NCBI RefSeq assembly: GCF_003051105.1 | Contig: NZ_QAOO01000023.1 | Coordinates: 1 to 45,328 of the forward strand | Source: Nitrosomonas nitrosa | Lineage (GTDB): Bacteria > Pseudomonadota > Gammaproteobacteria > Burkholderiales > Nitrosomonadaceae | DNA length: 45,328 nucleotides | Direction: 5' to 3' | Shown: one piece after another, positions 9,638 through 18,496 of the stretch | How positions within the stretch are numbered: position 1 is the stretch's first letter | How the letters are laid out: every line of letters starts with the position of its first letter | Translations under genes and position numbers: made by a program | The notes under the pieces: model-generated | The model's database searches: none | What the model saw: only the letters and a program-made list of their open reading frames with translations | Told to the model about the DNA's origin: nothing

Positions 9638-11166
9638 GCATTGCTCCTGAACGGATTTTCGACGTAGGCACAATCATCAGAAAGACGGCGCAGCAGCCCC
9701 AAAGTCCTTAAGCGCTGCTCCAAGCGTTGTGTATTCTGCATAAAAGCGTTCTGATCCGTTGGAAGAGCCCCAAAGGCACGTTCTGCCTCGCTAGCGCCAA
9801 TAACCAGTCGGAAACGGTCATACAGCTTTGCAAGGAACCGGTGATACTCTTCGCGACCTTCGTCAACAGTACACATGACAAGCGCTTTGAGCAGCGAATC
9901 GTCAGGCGAGTACCATGTTCCTGCACCTCGGCGTGATACCGCCAACCCAATTTGCCTCGCCCATTCCATATGTACTTTTGCAACGTGTTGTTGGTGGCGC
10001 TTCTCTGCGTAGCCTCTGAGGGTCTCAAATATTGTCTCGGGATCACCGGAAGGCGGGCCATCATCCGGTTGCCATTCGTAGCGTTCTTCAAGGTATTCCC
10101 TCACAGCCTCGGATGGCGCCCTTGCTTGCAGCGCGGCACGCCACCGCTCGTCTTCTTTGGCAGATTCTATATACGCGCGAACCGCGCGCGTTGATAACAT
10201 TCGATTTGCTCCGAAATTTTCCTTCGATAGCTCGAACAACGTTGTTCTTCGTGGTGAAGCAATTTCCAATACAAATTTGGGTTCGCTTGAGTCACCAACC
10301 TCCTCATTGGCACGTCGCAGTATATAAAGCAGCATATGCAAAGCTGAAAGACGCATCAATGGGTCGAGCAGGACCTCGCCAGTTAGATCTAAGTCGAGAA
10401 GCTGAGTCCATGTTTCCGCAAGTTCTTCATATTCAGGACGCTCGGCAAAAGGAAGATAGCCAATTGTGCTTGAAACTGGATTTGAATCTACTCGGTAACC
10501 CTTCGGCAACAATGCACAAACCACACGATTCCATGTTTCGTCTTGCCGTAGCAGCTTCTCTGAAATCATCTTCGCTATTTCTACGCCCTTGCCACTGCGA
10601 TTAAGCATGAGGTAGAGCAATTCACCGCTTCGTGCGAAGAAGCGTCGGTCTGGGCTCCCATTTATATTTGCGGGCAAATCTGCATAGAGACAATTTGGGC
10701 CGTATGGAAATAGAAAACGGGAACTCCATCGGCGCTGACGATGTGGTTCAATTGCAGACGTCTGGAAGAATTCCACCACACGGCCAAGCCTTGCAAACGA
10801 GCCAAAGCGCTCTTGCAGATACCCTAAGTCTTCGTCAGAAGAAAATGCCTTTAACCAGGTACGCCACCGTTCCTGGTCAGATTGATGGTTATCCTCAACA
10901 TAACGAATATGCGGATTATTGAAAACCAGCTGCCGTAGTGGAATTAGACGTGGAATATAGTAGGTAAATGATTCATGCGCTCCGTCGCGTTCACCCTCAT
11001 GCAGCGCTTTGCCCTCGGCATATCTTGACTGAAAGATTGCAAGAAATTCTAGAAATACAAGCCATGGCGTCTGGTCGTTGTATAGGCGGTGTCCCCAAAT
11101 AGCCTCATCAACCCAAACATTAACATCATTTCTGTATTTGGCAGGAGCCTCGAGACGTTTATTCAT
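9634..11166 (-). CDS. sspG: SspG/DptG-like phosphorothioation-dependent restriction protein
   Basis: A 510-residue protein with no P-loop and no metal-binding motif that I can recognise. It is rich in Arg, Leu and Glu and looks largely alpha-helical. Identity is inferred from position: it lies exactly between the sspF and sspH homologues, its start codon overlaps the sspF stop by 4 nt (ATGA at 11163-11166), and its stop overlaps the sspH start the same way. DptG/SspG proteins are needed with F and H for restriction of unmodified DNA. Base composition appears visibly GC-richer than sspBC upstream in the same operon. Confidence 0.7.
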   Translation of the reverse strand: MNKRLEAPAKYRNDVNVWVDEAIWGHRLYNDQTPWLVFLEFLAIFQSRYAEGKALHEGERDGAHESFTYYIPRLIPLRQLVFNNPHIRYVEDNHQSDQERWRTWLKAFSSDEDLGYLQERFGSFARLGRVVEFFQTSAIEPHRQRRWSSRFLFPYGPNCLYADLPANINGSPDRRFFARSGELLYLMLNRSGKGVEIAKMISEKLLRQDETWNRVVCALLPKGYRVDSNPVSSTIGYLPFAERPEYEELAETWTQLLDLDLTGEVLLDPLMRLSALHMLLYILRRANEEVGDSSEPKFVLEIASPRRTTLFELSKENFGANRMLSTRAVRAYIESAKEDERWRAALQARAPSEAVREYLEERYEWQPDDGPPSGDPETIFETLRGYAEKRHQQHVAKVHMEWARQIGLAVSRRGAGTWYSPDDSLLKALVMCTVDEGREEYHRFLAKLYDRFRLVIGASEAERAFGALPTDQNAFMQNTQRLEQRLRTLGLLRRLSDDCAYVENPFRSNA

Positions 11167-13001
11167 GAGCTTAACCTGATACGAATGTTGTCGGTATGCG
11201 CTCGCCCACGCTCATCCACTGTTAGCGCTTGTAAACTGATTTCATCACCAGAAGACTCTTCACCGATCAGGTCAAGGTCATCAAGCCTTTTAATGAGCCG
11301 CAATTTGAAATCGAGGAAATCCTCATTACACTGACGCGAGAAGCTAGCTGGCAGGCTACCACTTGCCACGCGCACAAGATACTCAAAGTGAGTGAGCTGA
11401 AGAGTGAGACTGTCGACGATGCCATCGCCTTGGCTCGCAGGATCAATAATTTGCAAACATGGCGTCGCGCCGTCCGATCCTATTGCAAAGTTGAGGTAGG
11501 GGTCTCTTCGATGTCTAGTTGTCGGCAGGTCATAATTGAGAAGAGATGCTATCCGACCACGTCCATCACCGCCAGAGGAGGCAAGGTATAGCTTCGCACC
11601 ATCATCAATCATCATGCCGCAAAACGTTCTGTTGAGCCCTCGAACCAAAAGTTCGGTCACGCGTGACACATCACTTCTATTTGCTAATCCGTCTACAAAT
11701 GTTAAAAACCTGCCTGATGCTTGATAAACGGTTAGTCGCCAGGGATCCAATGCACTTTCCGTCGGTAATGAGAAGAAAAGACGCTGCCTTTGCCGGGACA
11801 GAGCGCTCATAAACTCGTCTATACTTTCCCTTTCCCCTTCAAGATAATCACGTAGATACGCCTCATAGGCCGATGCTCCGTAATGAGTGTCCATCGACAC
11901 TAATTCTTTGTAGAGTTTCGAACCATCGTATATCCCGTAAATAAGTAAATTATCAAATTTATTATCTGTTTCGCGACCGATGCCGAAAGCTTCAAGTGTA
12001 TTGAAAACCTGATATTGTTGCCGCTGACGTTCAGGCAAGTTTGCTCCGAACACGTTTGCGTATGGGTTTGTCAGTCGATAATCTTGTTTTTCTGCCCGAT
12101 TCTTCGCTGTTCGACAAGTCAACAAAATTTGTCTCTCCTGCCGGTCGCCCAAAAGTATGTTCACGCCAAGAAGAAGAAGGTCTCGGATAGGTATGTGCAT
12201 GTGGTTGGCGCGCGCAAGTTTCATCAATTCCCCGAGACGCTTTCGAAATACCGACCCGTTACTTCCATTGCGGAGTCGTTCCCGATTTATACGAATTGGG
12301 CAAATCGTTGATCCATCTTTATTGAGCAAGTCACAGCCTTCGCATTGTGACCATTGAGGATGTTCGACAAGTTGTTCGACGAGTTCCTGAAAATGCTCAG
12401 ATGCATCGAGACGGCTAAGATTGAAAAGATTCAAATTAAGAGCATCGTCACTTGTTCGTTCATCAACCAGCATATCCTCTACAATTTTGAAAACCTTATG
12501 CTCTTCTTTCCCTTGGGAATCCGACCAATCACGCCAGCTTGCGAGAAGTTGACCGTCATTGGCCGCCACAAGATAAACATTGTTTGCGCTTCCGCCAACC
12601 ACAGCAATGGCCAGATTGGCGAATAAGTTGTTTTTCTCGCTTACTGTCAATTCGCTCAAATCTTTAACAATCGTAAGCATTTTTCCGGAAGCAGGAAGTG
12701 TAAGCGAGACAATCTTCTTGCCCACTTTCCATTGCTCAGGATCGCCACCGAGGTCCGTCCAGATTCGTCGACAGTGGTATGTTTTACCATCGCCAGCCGT
12801 CCCCGTCAGGATCACGTTGCGAGGTTCAGATGACTCAAAATTCTCCTGGACCTTCTGTAATCTGGCAGGAGTAATATGAATTGCAGGGTCAATCCCATGC
12901 CGTTCGATCTCGGACTGGATTAGCTCGTCGTACATGTTGTCCCCTGCGGGGATTGGCCCGTAATGTCGTAAGAAAGAAATTAAATTGTTAGTATGAGACA
13001 T
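11163..13001 (-). CDS. sspF: SspF/DptF-like phosphorothioation-dependent restriction ATPase
   Basis: A 612-residue protein. A Walker A motif, GTAGDGKT, is at residues 67-74, and a cysteine group CEGC followed by C (residues 220, 223, 234) suggests a small metal knuckle. N-terminal P-loop plus this length fits the DptF family, which acts with G and H to restrict DNA that lacks phosphorothioates. It lies 50 bp downstream of sspD, the only real gap in the operon. There is no Shine-Dalgarno sequence before the ATG at 13001, but a perfect TATAAT on the minus strand lies 9 nt upstream. Translation is coupled to sspG by a 4-nt overlap. Confidence 0.8.
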   Translation of the reverse strand: MSHTNNLISFLRHYGPIPAGDNMYDELIQSEIERHGIDPAIHITPARLQKVQENFESSEPRNVILTGTAGDGKTYHCRRIWTDLGGDPEQWKVGKKIVSLTLPASGKMLTIVKDLSELTVSEKNNLFANLAIAVVGGSANNVYLVAANDGQLLASWRDWSDSQGKEEHKVFKIVEDMLVDERTSDDALNLNLFNLSRLDASEHFQELVEQLVEHPQWSQCEGCDLLNKDGSTICPIRINRERLRNGSNGSVFRKRLGELMKLARANHMHIPIRDLLLLGVNILLGDRQERQILLTCRTAKNRAEKQDYRLTNPYANVFGANLPERQRQQYQVFNTLEAFGIGRETDNKFDNLLIYGIYDGSKLYKELVSMDTHYGASAYEAYLRDYLEGERESIDEFMSALSRQRQRLFFSLPTESALDPWRLTVYQASGRFLTFVDGLANRSDVSRVTELLVRGLNRTFCGMMIDDGAKLYLASSGGDGRGRIASLLNYDLPTTRHRRDPYLNFAIGSDGATPCLQIIDPASQGDGIVDSLTLQLTHFEYLVRVASGSLPASFSRQCNEDFLDFKLRLIKRLDDLDLIGEESSGDEISLQALTVDERGRAHTDNIRIRLSS

Positions 13002-13051
13002 ACTATCGAATTATATCTATTTGAGAAATAAACTAAATTTGTTTGCAAAGA
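13002..13051 (-). promoter_or_regulatory. Possible internal promoter giving a leaderless sspF transcript
   Basis: The 50-bp sspD-sspF gap is very AT-rich. On the minus strand a perfect TATAAT lies at 13015-13010, so transcription would begin at or next to the sspF ATG. No ribosome-binding site is visible before that ATG. The -35 region is poor (TTTAGT or ATTTAG), so the promoter is tentative. Confidence 0.35.
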
Positions 13052-13843
13052 TTACAAGGAACAAATCAAACAAGATTCATCAGTTTCTTCTTCAGCTACT
13101 GCAGCGAGCTTGTCCTGCCAACTTTTTGAAGAAATTGATTTCATCTTTTGTTTTGCACTCTGCTTAATGGCTTCGGATCGAGCTTCTAGTTCGTCTAAGC
13201 TTTCACCCTGAGACCAGGTATAACGCGTACCTGTCTCAGGATCAAATTTTTCATATTTTTTAGCTTCTTTAAATAACTCAGGATGACGCTCCTTAAGGCC
13301 AACCCATTCGGATTTACGTTGAAAAAAGCAAAAATAACAGCCAGATCGACTACGCCATTCATAATAAGCGGGAATGCCAAGACCTGAGTCATTCAAAATA
13401 CGCATAATATCGGCATAGACAAGGCCTTCCTCTTTAAAAGGGAATACCGCTTTAATGTTGGGCTTAGTACTAATATACCCTTCTCGATCTTCATCAGCCC
13501 GAATTCCCACGTAACTAATCACTTCATCATTCCCTACAAACTCTTCAAATGGTCTAATCTTAAGTTCGCGTGTGCACCACCGGGTATTGGGTGAAGGAAG
13601 AAAGTTGTTATACTGAGTTTTAAGAAGGTGATCAAAAGTACGCGTCGCGTTGATTCGGGCAATGGGTTTGCCTAGATAGGCTTCCAATTTATCCAGGTAT
13701 TCATAGGTTTCAGGAAGCTCAGCACCGGTATCGGTAAAAAAATATTCCATATCTGGTACTTTATCTCGCATAAAAATTGCCAGCGCTGAACTATCCTTAC
13801 CGCCTGAAAGACCGAGTACATGACGTATTCGTTTGTCGCTCAT
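13052..13843 (-). CDS. sspD: SspD-like PAPS-reductase-family sulfurtransferase of the DNA phosphorothioation system
   Basis: A 263-residue member of the PAPS reductase / ATP pyrophosphatase (DndC-like) family. The PP-loop SGGKDS is at residues 13-18, preceded by a short beta strand. Cysteines at C90 (RWCT), C169 and C172 (GCYFC) are placed as expected for cluster or sulfur handling, and a second CLIC pair (258, 261) ends the protein. It is shorter than typical DndC, as SspD is. It is expected to adenylate the DNA backbone phosphate and pass sulfur into it, with SspB and SspC. Its ATG overlaps the sspC stop by 4 nt. Confidence 0.85.
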   Translation of the reverse strand: MSDKRIRHVLGLSGGKDSSALAIFMRDKVPDMEYFFTDTGAELPETYEYLDKLEAYLGKPIARINATRTFDHLLKTQYNNFLPSPNTRWCTRELKIRPFEEFVGNDEVISYVGIRADEDREGYISTKPNIKAVFPFKEEGLVYADIMRILNDSGLGIPAYYEWRSRSGCYFCFFQRKSEWVGLKERHPELFKEAKKYEKFDPETGTRYTWSQGESLDELEARSEAIKQSAKQKMKSISSKSWQDKLAAVAEEETDESCLICSL

Positions 13844-16800
13844 GAATTCCTCCCTTTTTCAGTTATAGCTTGTGACTCAGCTTCAATATTTTTCTGAATA
13901 ACGACATGCTCTTCAAAAAGTTGAGCCAGAAGTGCTAAGCGAAGCTCTTCAGATGGCAAATCTCTCAATATTTGGTGAACAGTTGCTAGTTTCTCACTGA
14001 TAGCTTTTTTCTTAGATTCATCTAGAGTAACAATGACATCATGATCATTGCCACCCTGTCGCACTGTGCGCAGCATGACAACTTCTATCTGATTATTTGA
14101 GGAGATTGCCTTATCTTCATAATGAAGGCGAAGCCGCTCCAGATCCCGTAAGCGTTTTGAAAACTCAACAAGCCGGTAATCAACAATATTGATGTCTTCA
14201 TCTATCCATTTTTCAGGGGGCTTGCGAGCGATGAAAGTTGCTAAGCTATTTAACCAATGTCCATCATCACCATAAGGATCAGCTAAGCGCCCCAAAAAGG
14301 CTTTTAGTCCATGTGTATCTATCGTATAAGTTTGAAGTAGTCCATAACGGCCGCGAAGTCGTTCTCTTAGTTCTGAAAGCGATGTCTTCTCATTTTCACA
14401 AAATGTACGCTTCAGTAAAGACTGAAACTCTGCTAGCAGTTTATGGTAAGCAACACGAAATTCAGCGAATACTGTTTTTAATTCTTTTGAGAATTCATCA
14501 AGAAATTCGGCTGTTGTGCCCGAATTAATTGGCTCAAAGCCACAAGCAATCGGTAAATCTTGAAATAGCAGTTTCGTCGGGGATTTTGCTGAGAAGAAGT
14601 GTTCTCTTACTTTCTGTGCTTTTTCTGAGACACGTTTAGTACGTTTAGTATAGTCTGGTAAATTAACCATAAATCGAGATAATGGCTTGACTACCGCCAT
14701 CATGTTGACTGTTTCAGGTTCATCAAGCGTAATAGCTTGAGCGTATTTCTTGAAAAGTTGATTTCTTAGATGATCAATTCTAAAGCGCTGAATGGAGAAC
14801 AACTCAGGTGATTTTAGGATTTTTTCTAACAATTCTTGCGTGAGGAATGGTGAATAATAACCATTCTCATAGATTGCAATTTCGTCTTTATAAATCAAGC
14901 AAGCCGCAAGAAAAAATACTGGAAGCACGCCAGCCTTAATACCATAAGGTGGGTTCATGAGTTCGTCATAAAATTGTGCAACTGTCAATGGAACTTGTTC
15001 TGTCCGATTCAGAAAATCCTCAATCACCTGCCAAAGCAGTTGTACGTCTCCCTCGGCTGCATCGTTCGATCTAGGTGCTACGAACCGCCAGCCTTGATCT
15101 GTTTGAGTATGAAGACCTGTTGATCGCAAAATAGAACGATAGATAGCTTTTTCTGGTGGAAATTTTTCAATCCCAAGATCTTCAGCACCTTCGTTTTCCA
15201 GCATAGCTAGTAGCAATTTTTTTCGACCTGCCATTGCACTTGCAGAAGGTTTCTCACGATTAATTAACTCATTATGAAGATAAGGTGTTTTTGTATAATT
15301 ACTTTTTAAAATCGAGGATAACAATTCTTGTAATTCACGCTTATTATCGAGTTGGTGGTATTTTGCATTCCAGTACCAAGCAGAGCGATTAGGCTCTTCC
15401 AGAACCCTTGAAATTGCTTGCCGTTCATTTCTAATCGCAGCACTCAGCCGATCTTTAAGCTCACGTTGTGCAATTGGATCAGATGCTAGTTCGGGACTAC
15501 TTCGTTGTATTTTTTGTAGCGCAATTACCTCAAGTAATAATTCCCGCATTGTGGTGGCCGAATCAATGATGGCCCCAACTACGAGCGAATGTCCAAGGTT
15601 GCTCAGATGCTGTTGGAAAATTACTTTATCTTCTCCTGTTTCTGACAGGCAAAGATACATAATGGGCTCGCTAGTCAGTTTTAGCTGCCCTAAATTTAAT
15701 CTATCAATAAATATGGGCTTAAAGTATCGCAAGGTTCCGGTTTCAATACTGTACCGCCTTGCGACCACTGGCTGTAATGGCTTTCTATCGTTGAGTAATT
15801 CTGCAAGCTGAATGTTAGCCATTTGGTTCTTTTGTTCTTGCACAGAGGCTTCAAGATCGAAGTCGCTGCCTTGCCAGACGCGATACTCTCCACTGTATTT
15901 TCGATAAGTGATAATAGATTTTTTTTGCAATGACTCAAGCGCATGCTTAAAAGCATGTTCATCACCTTTTCCACATAGAGAAATGATTTCCTTTGAGGCC
16001 TTTAAGCCACCTTGTGCCCCTACAATATTGAAGAGACCGATTGTTTTAAGTAATTGAATCTCCTGAGTAGTTGCATCTCCTAGACGTTCTAGCGCAGTCA
16101 CTACTTCCGCCCAACGACGGTGAGTCGCGTGATCCGTAGTCAATCCAGGTTGATTTAGAATGAAATACTCATAAATATCCCAAGGCATAATCCAAGGGAG
16201 CTCTCTGTTCTGAATGATTTCAAGGTTACTTAGGGCCTCATTAAATCCATGAGGTTCTTGACTACCTAAATAAGTAAATAAAGTACGTTCATTTTGTGCT
16301 ACTTTCTGGCATAAAGTAGGTAATAGTAAAGCAGTCAACGGATGTAAAGGATAGCATTTGCTAAATAAATCATTCGCAATGGTTGCATTCATTCCAGCAG
16401 GTAGCGCATTTGCTTCTACTAATGAAGTCACAATGCGATTACATTCTGCAGTTTTATCAGCATTCACCTCATCCATAAAATTTGGGGTGAGTGTTGCAGA
16501 AAGAATACGCAGGATCTGTTCTGTTGATTCTAGAAATGCAACACTTTCAAATCTACCTTGTACTTTTTTCCACTCATTCTTAAGCTGTTCACCCAGCCCT
16601 TTAAAATGCTGGTCAAAAGCCTGGTGTAACAAAACTATAAAATGCAATGGGATTGGATTTGGTTTGTGTGCAGATTCTGCAATAGCTTGTAGCAAAAAGA
16701 TGTCGCTAGTATTGTAATGTCTAGCATTAAATTCTAGGAATTTACCTAGCTCATCAATGATAATAAGAATACCTGCTCCACCTGCGCGATGAACAGATCG

Positions 16801-17334
16801 TTGAAGCTCAGCAATGTGTTCGATAATGTCTGAGGTTGTAATAAATTCAGATTGTAATAAGGCTTCTAATCCTTTAACCACATTAGGTACTGGACCGCGT
16901 CTACTGCCAAGAAAAATTCGAGCACCTGCGAGCGTTGCTTTTATGAGTCTTTTCCCTAACGACTCAGGGCTGCCAGTTAAATTTATGCAGCAATAGCCTC
17001 GGGTATTATTAAGAGTTTTATCAAATTTCTGAGCTAGATTTAAATCTGCATTCCTTAACACTTCTCTTGCGTGTTTTGAGCTCGCTGTACCAGGTTCACT
17101 TAATAACTGATCAAGAAATAATCCAAAAGCAGATTTACCAGAGCCGTAAGGTCCGATTAATGCCCAAGAACGAGGAGTTTCGTTTTTATTAATTGTCTCA
17201 GCAATACGCGCTAGCGTTTGAATAGCACGACTTGTTGGAATATAAGGATGAACATTGTTGCTATCAGAGTCCCGTTCAAGATTGATCGACCGCATGTAAT
17301 TGGTATTAATTTTTATAAAATCTGCAAGTTTCAT
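13840..17334 (-). CDS. sspC: SspC-like large P-loop ATPase of the DNA phosphorothioation system
   Basis: An 1164-residue protein. Walker A GPYGSGKS is at residues 61-68 and Walker B IIIDE at about 191-195, followed by GKFLEF, giving an N-terminal AAA/STAND-like ATPase module. The remaining 900 residues are probably helical and lack motifs I know. A giant ATPase between a DUF4007 gene and a PAPS-reductase gene is the SspBCD arrangement, and SspC is the ATPase needed for single-stranded phosphorothioate modification. It is coupled by 4-nt ATGA overlaps to sspB before it and sspD after it. The coding sequence looks AT-rich compared with sspF and sspG downstream. Confidence 0.8.
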   Translation of the reverse strand: MKLADFIKINTNYMRSINLERDSDSNNVHPYIPTSRAIQTLARIAETINKNETPRSWALIGPYGSGKSAFGLFLDQLLSEPGTASSKHAREVLRNADLNLAQKFDKTLNNTRGYCCINLTGSPESLGKRLIKATLAGARIFLGSRRGPVPNVVKGLEALLQSEFITTSDIIEHIAELQRSVHRAGGAGILIIIDELGKFLEFNARHYNTSDIFLLQAIAESAHKPNPIPLHFIVLLHQAFDQHFKGLGEQLKNEWKKVQGRFESVAFLESTEQILRILSATLTPNFMDEVNADKTAECNRIVTSLVEANALPAGMNATIANDLFSKCYPLHPLTALLLPTLCQKVAQNERTLFTYLGSQEPHGFNEALSNLEIIQNRELPWIMPWDIYEYFILNQPGLTTDHATHRRWAEVVTALERLGDATTQEIQLLKTIGLFNIVGAQGGLKASKEIISLCGKGDEHAFKHALESLQKKSIITYRKYSGEYRVWQGSDFDLEASVQEQKNQMANIQLAELLNDRKPLQPVVARRYSIETGTLRYFKPIFIDRLNLGQLKLTSEPIMYLCLSETGEDKVIFQQHLSNLGHSLVVGAIIDSATTMRELLLEVIALQKIQRSSPELASDPIAQRELKDRLSAAIRNERQAISRVLEEPNRSAWYWNAKYHQLDNKRELQELLSSILKSNYTKTPYLHNELINREKPSASAMAGRKKLLLAMLENEGAEDLGIEKFPPEKAIYRSILRSTGLHTQTDQGWRFVAPRSNDAAEGDVQLLWQVIEDFLNRTEQVPLTVAQFYDELMNPPYGIKAGVLPVFFLAACLIYKDEIAIYENGYYSPFLTQELLEKILKSPELFSIQRFRIDHLRNQLFKKYAQAITLDEPETVNMMAVVKPLSRFMVNLPDYTKRTKRVSEKAQKVREHFFSAKSPTKLLFQDLPIACGFEPINSGTTAEFLDEFSKELKTVFAEFRVAYHKLLAEFQSLLKRTFCENEKTSLSELRERLRGRYGLLQTYTIDTHGLKAFLGRLADPYGDDGHWLNSLATFIARKPPEKWIDEDINIVDYRLVEFSKRLRDLERLRLHYEDKAISSNNQIEVVMLRTVRQGGNDHDVIVTLDESKKKAISEKLATVHQILRDLPSEELRLALLAQLFEEHVVIQKNIEAESQAITEKGRNS

Positions 17335-18269
17335 GCAACAACCTCCCCCAGTCGAGAGTTACGATTTTCGTTATAGTATTTAGCTAATACATCCACAAAT
17401 TGTATATCTTTAAGTTTATAAAGCTGATGTATTCCCGCTGTTTCTCTTAGTTCGAAATAGCCAGGCAACCATGCAATCATCTCTTCTAATTTAGCTATCA
17501 ACCCTTCGTCATTTAACCTAAATACGGCTCCAGGCGCTGCATGAATACCATCACTCATCATTAGCTGCTCAACGCGCAGACTGGATATTTGAGTAGCTCC
17601 AAAAATCTCCAGGACTGAATAACTAAAAGGTGCAATTGGAAGATTCCAACGATTTTCTAGCTTGGATTCATGATATTTCGTATCACTGATTTCATTAATC
17701 AATCCAAGCATTGAGAGCGGAGAGTCCAGGCCTTCTTCAATTGGAGTTGTTCTATAGTCAATCGTAGGCTCATACATCCGTAATAACAAAGCAATGTCAC
17801 TTTTTAACGTATTAGTCGAAGTTCTAGCACCTAATTGTTCGCTTACAAATTCATGTAACGCATCGCACAACTCTTTCTGTGTAAATTCGGGTTTATGAAA
17901 ATGATTAAAAAACCAAAAAAAGGAAGTTGCGTTACTTGCATTTGAAGCAATTAACCAGTGTACCAGCCAGATGGTCGCATCGTCTTCTAAATAAGGATCA
18001 TAACCATTTTTTTTATTAAATATTAGCTCCCCTACTTCTGAGGGTTTTAGAGAATTTTCATCAACCTCTAAAATTTGGCTTGCTATCAGCCAATAACGTA
18101 TAGCATGAACCATATTCTTGCCCACGCCCAGAATAACTGTCGCATCATCACTCTCAAATACATTCTTATTTCGATTCCATTCATGAAACCCTTTTGTTAA
18201 CCAACCAAATCGGAGAGCAAAGGTTTCGTGTCGACCAAAAGACACGGATACTTTATTTAGTGGTTTCAT
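17331..18269 (-). CDS. sspB: SspB-like DUF4007-family protein (DNA-nicking modification component)
   Basis: A 312-residue protein from the ATG at 18269. I prefer that start because GAGG lies about 9 bases upstream and the following MKPLNKVSVSFGRHETFALR is the conserved-looking N-terminus; an in-frame ATG at 18299 would add ten basic residues. The pattern SFGRHETF..R.GWL at the N-terminus and a GVGKNMV..IRYWL segment are typical of DUF4007 proteins, the family of SspB, a reported site-specific nickase in single-strand DNA phosphorothioation. The start lies inside the end of the upstream RHH gene in another frame, so the two are translationally coupled. Its stop overlaps sspC by 4 nt. Confidence 0.8.
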   Translation of the reverse strand: MKPLNKVSVSFGRHETFALRFGWLTKGFHEWNRNKNVFESDDATVILGVGKNMVHAIRYWLIASQILEVDENSLKPSEVGELIFNKKNGYDPYLEDDATIWLVHWLIASNASNATSFFWFFNHFHKPEFTQKELCDALHEFVSEQLGARTSTNTLKSDIALLLRMYEPTIDYRTTPIEEGLDSPLSMLGLINEISDTKYHESKLENRWNLPIAPFSYSVLEIFGATQISSLRVEQLMMSDGIHAAPGAVFRLNDEGLIAKLEEMIAWLPGYFELRETAGIHQLYKLKDIQFVDVLAKYYNENRNSRLGEVVA

Positions 18270-18459
18270 CTTCAGTTTCCCTCGCTTGGCGTTCTTCAAA
18301 ATTTAGTGCCAGTTGAGTCGTATTCGTTAGGTAATTTTCAGCGGATTGAACAAACCAGTCTTTTAAGGTAAGCCCGTTCTGTCTTAAAGCAGAATATAAA
18401 GCTTTCTTCAGTGTTGGATCCATCTCGATTACCACGCGACCACTTGCTCCGATACTCAT
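18253..18459 (-). CDS. Small ribbon-helix-helix (Arc/CopG-like) protein, probable regulator of the ssp operon
   Basis: A 68-residue protein. A short beta strand GRVVIEMD (residues 7-14) followed by two helices (TLKKALYSALRQNG and LKDWFVQSAENYL) is the ribbon-helix-helix layout of small DNA-binding regulators. The C-terminal tail is charged and probably disordered. It has a good ribosome-binding site, AGAGGA, about 5 bases before the ATG. It is the first gene of the operon and its 3' end overlaps the sspB start by 17 bases. A pair of perfect TATGTAA direct repeats sits just upstream. An autoregulatory role is inference. It could also be an antitoxin-like orphan, but no toxin partner is visible. 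Confidence 0.65.
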   Translation of the reverse strand: MSIGASGRVVIEMDPTLKKALYSALRQNGLTLKDWFVQSAENYLTNTTQLALNFEERQARETEDETTK

Positions 18460-18468
18460 CTAATCCTC

Positions 18469-18496
18469 TATGTAATATAACTTATGTAACATTACA
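18469..18496 (-). promoter_or_regulatory. Candidate operator of the ssp operon (TATGTAA direct repeats within an inverted repeat)
   Basis: TATGTAA occurs at 18469-18475 and again at 18483-18489, a spacing of 14 bp. The same stretch is bounded by TGTAAT (18471-18476) and its complement ATTACA (18491-18496). On the minus strand it contains a TATATT hexamer that could serve as a -10. Ribbon-helix-helix proteins usually bind 6-8 bp repeats of this kind in their own promoter. The site begins only 10 bases upstream of the RHH start codon, so binding would block transcription or initiation. Confidence 0.5.

Noticed and set aside
13052..18269. Reading the PAPS-reductase plus large ATPase genes as a BREX type 4 or classic dndCDE locus.
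   Set aside because: No PglZ, BrxL, DndD SMC-like or small DndE gene is present, and the DUF4007 gene with a giant P-loop ATPase fits SspBCD better.
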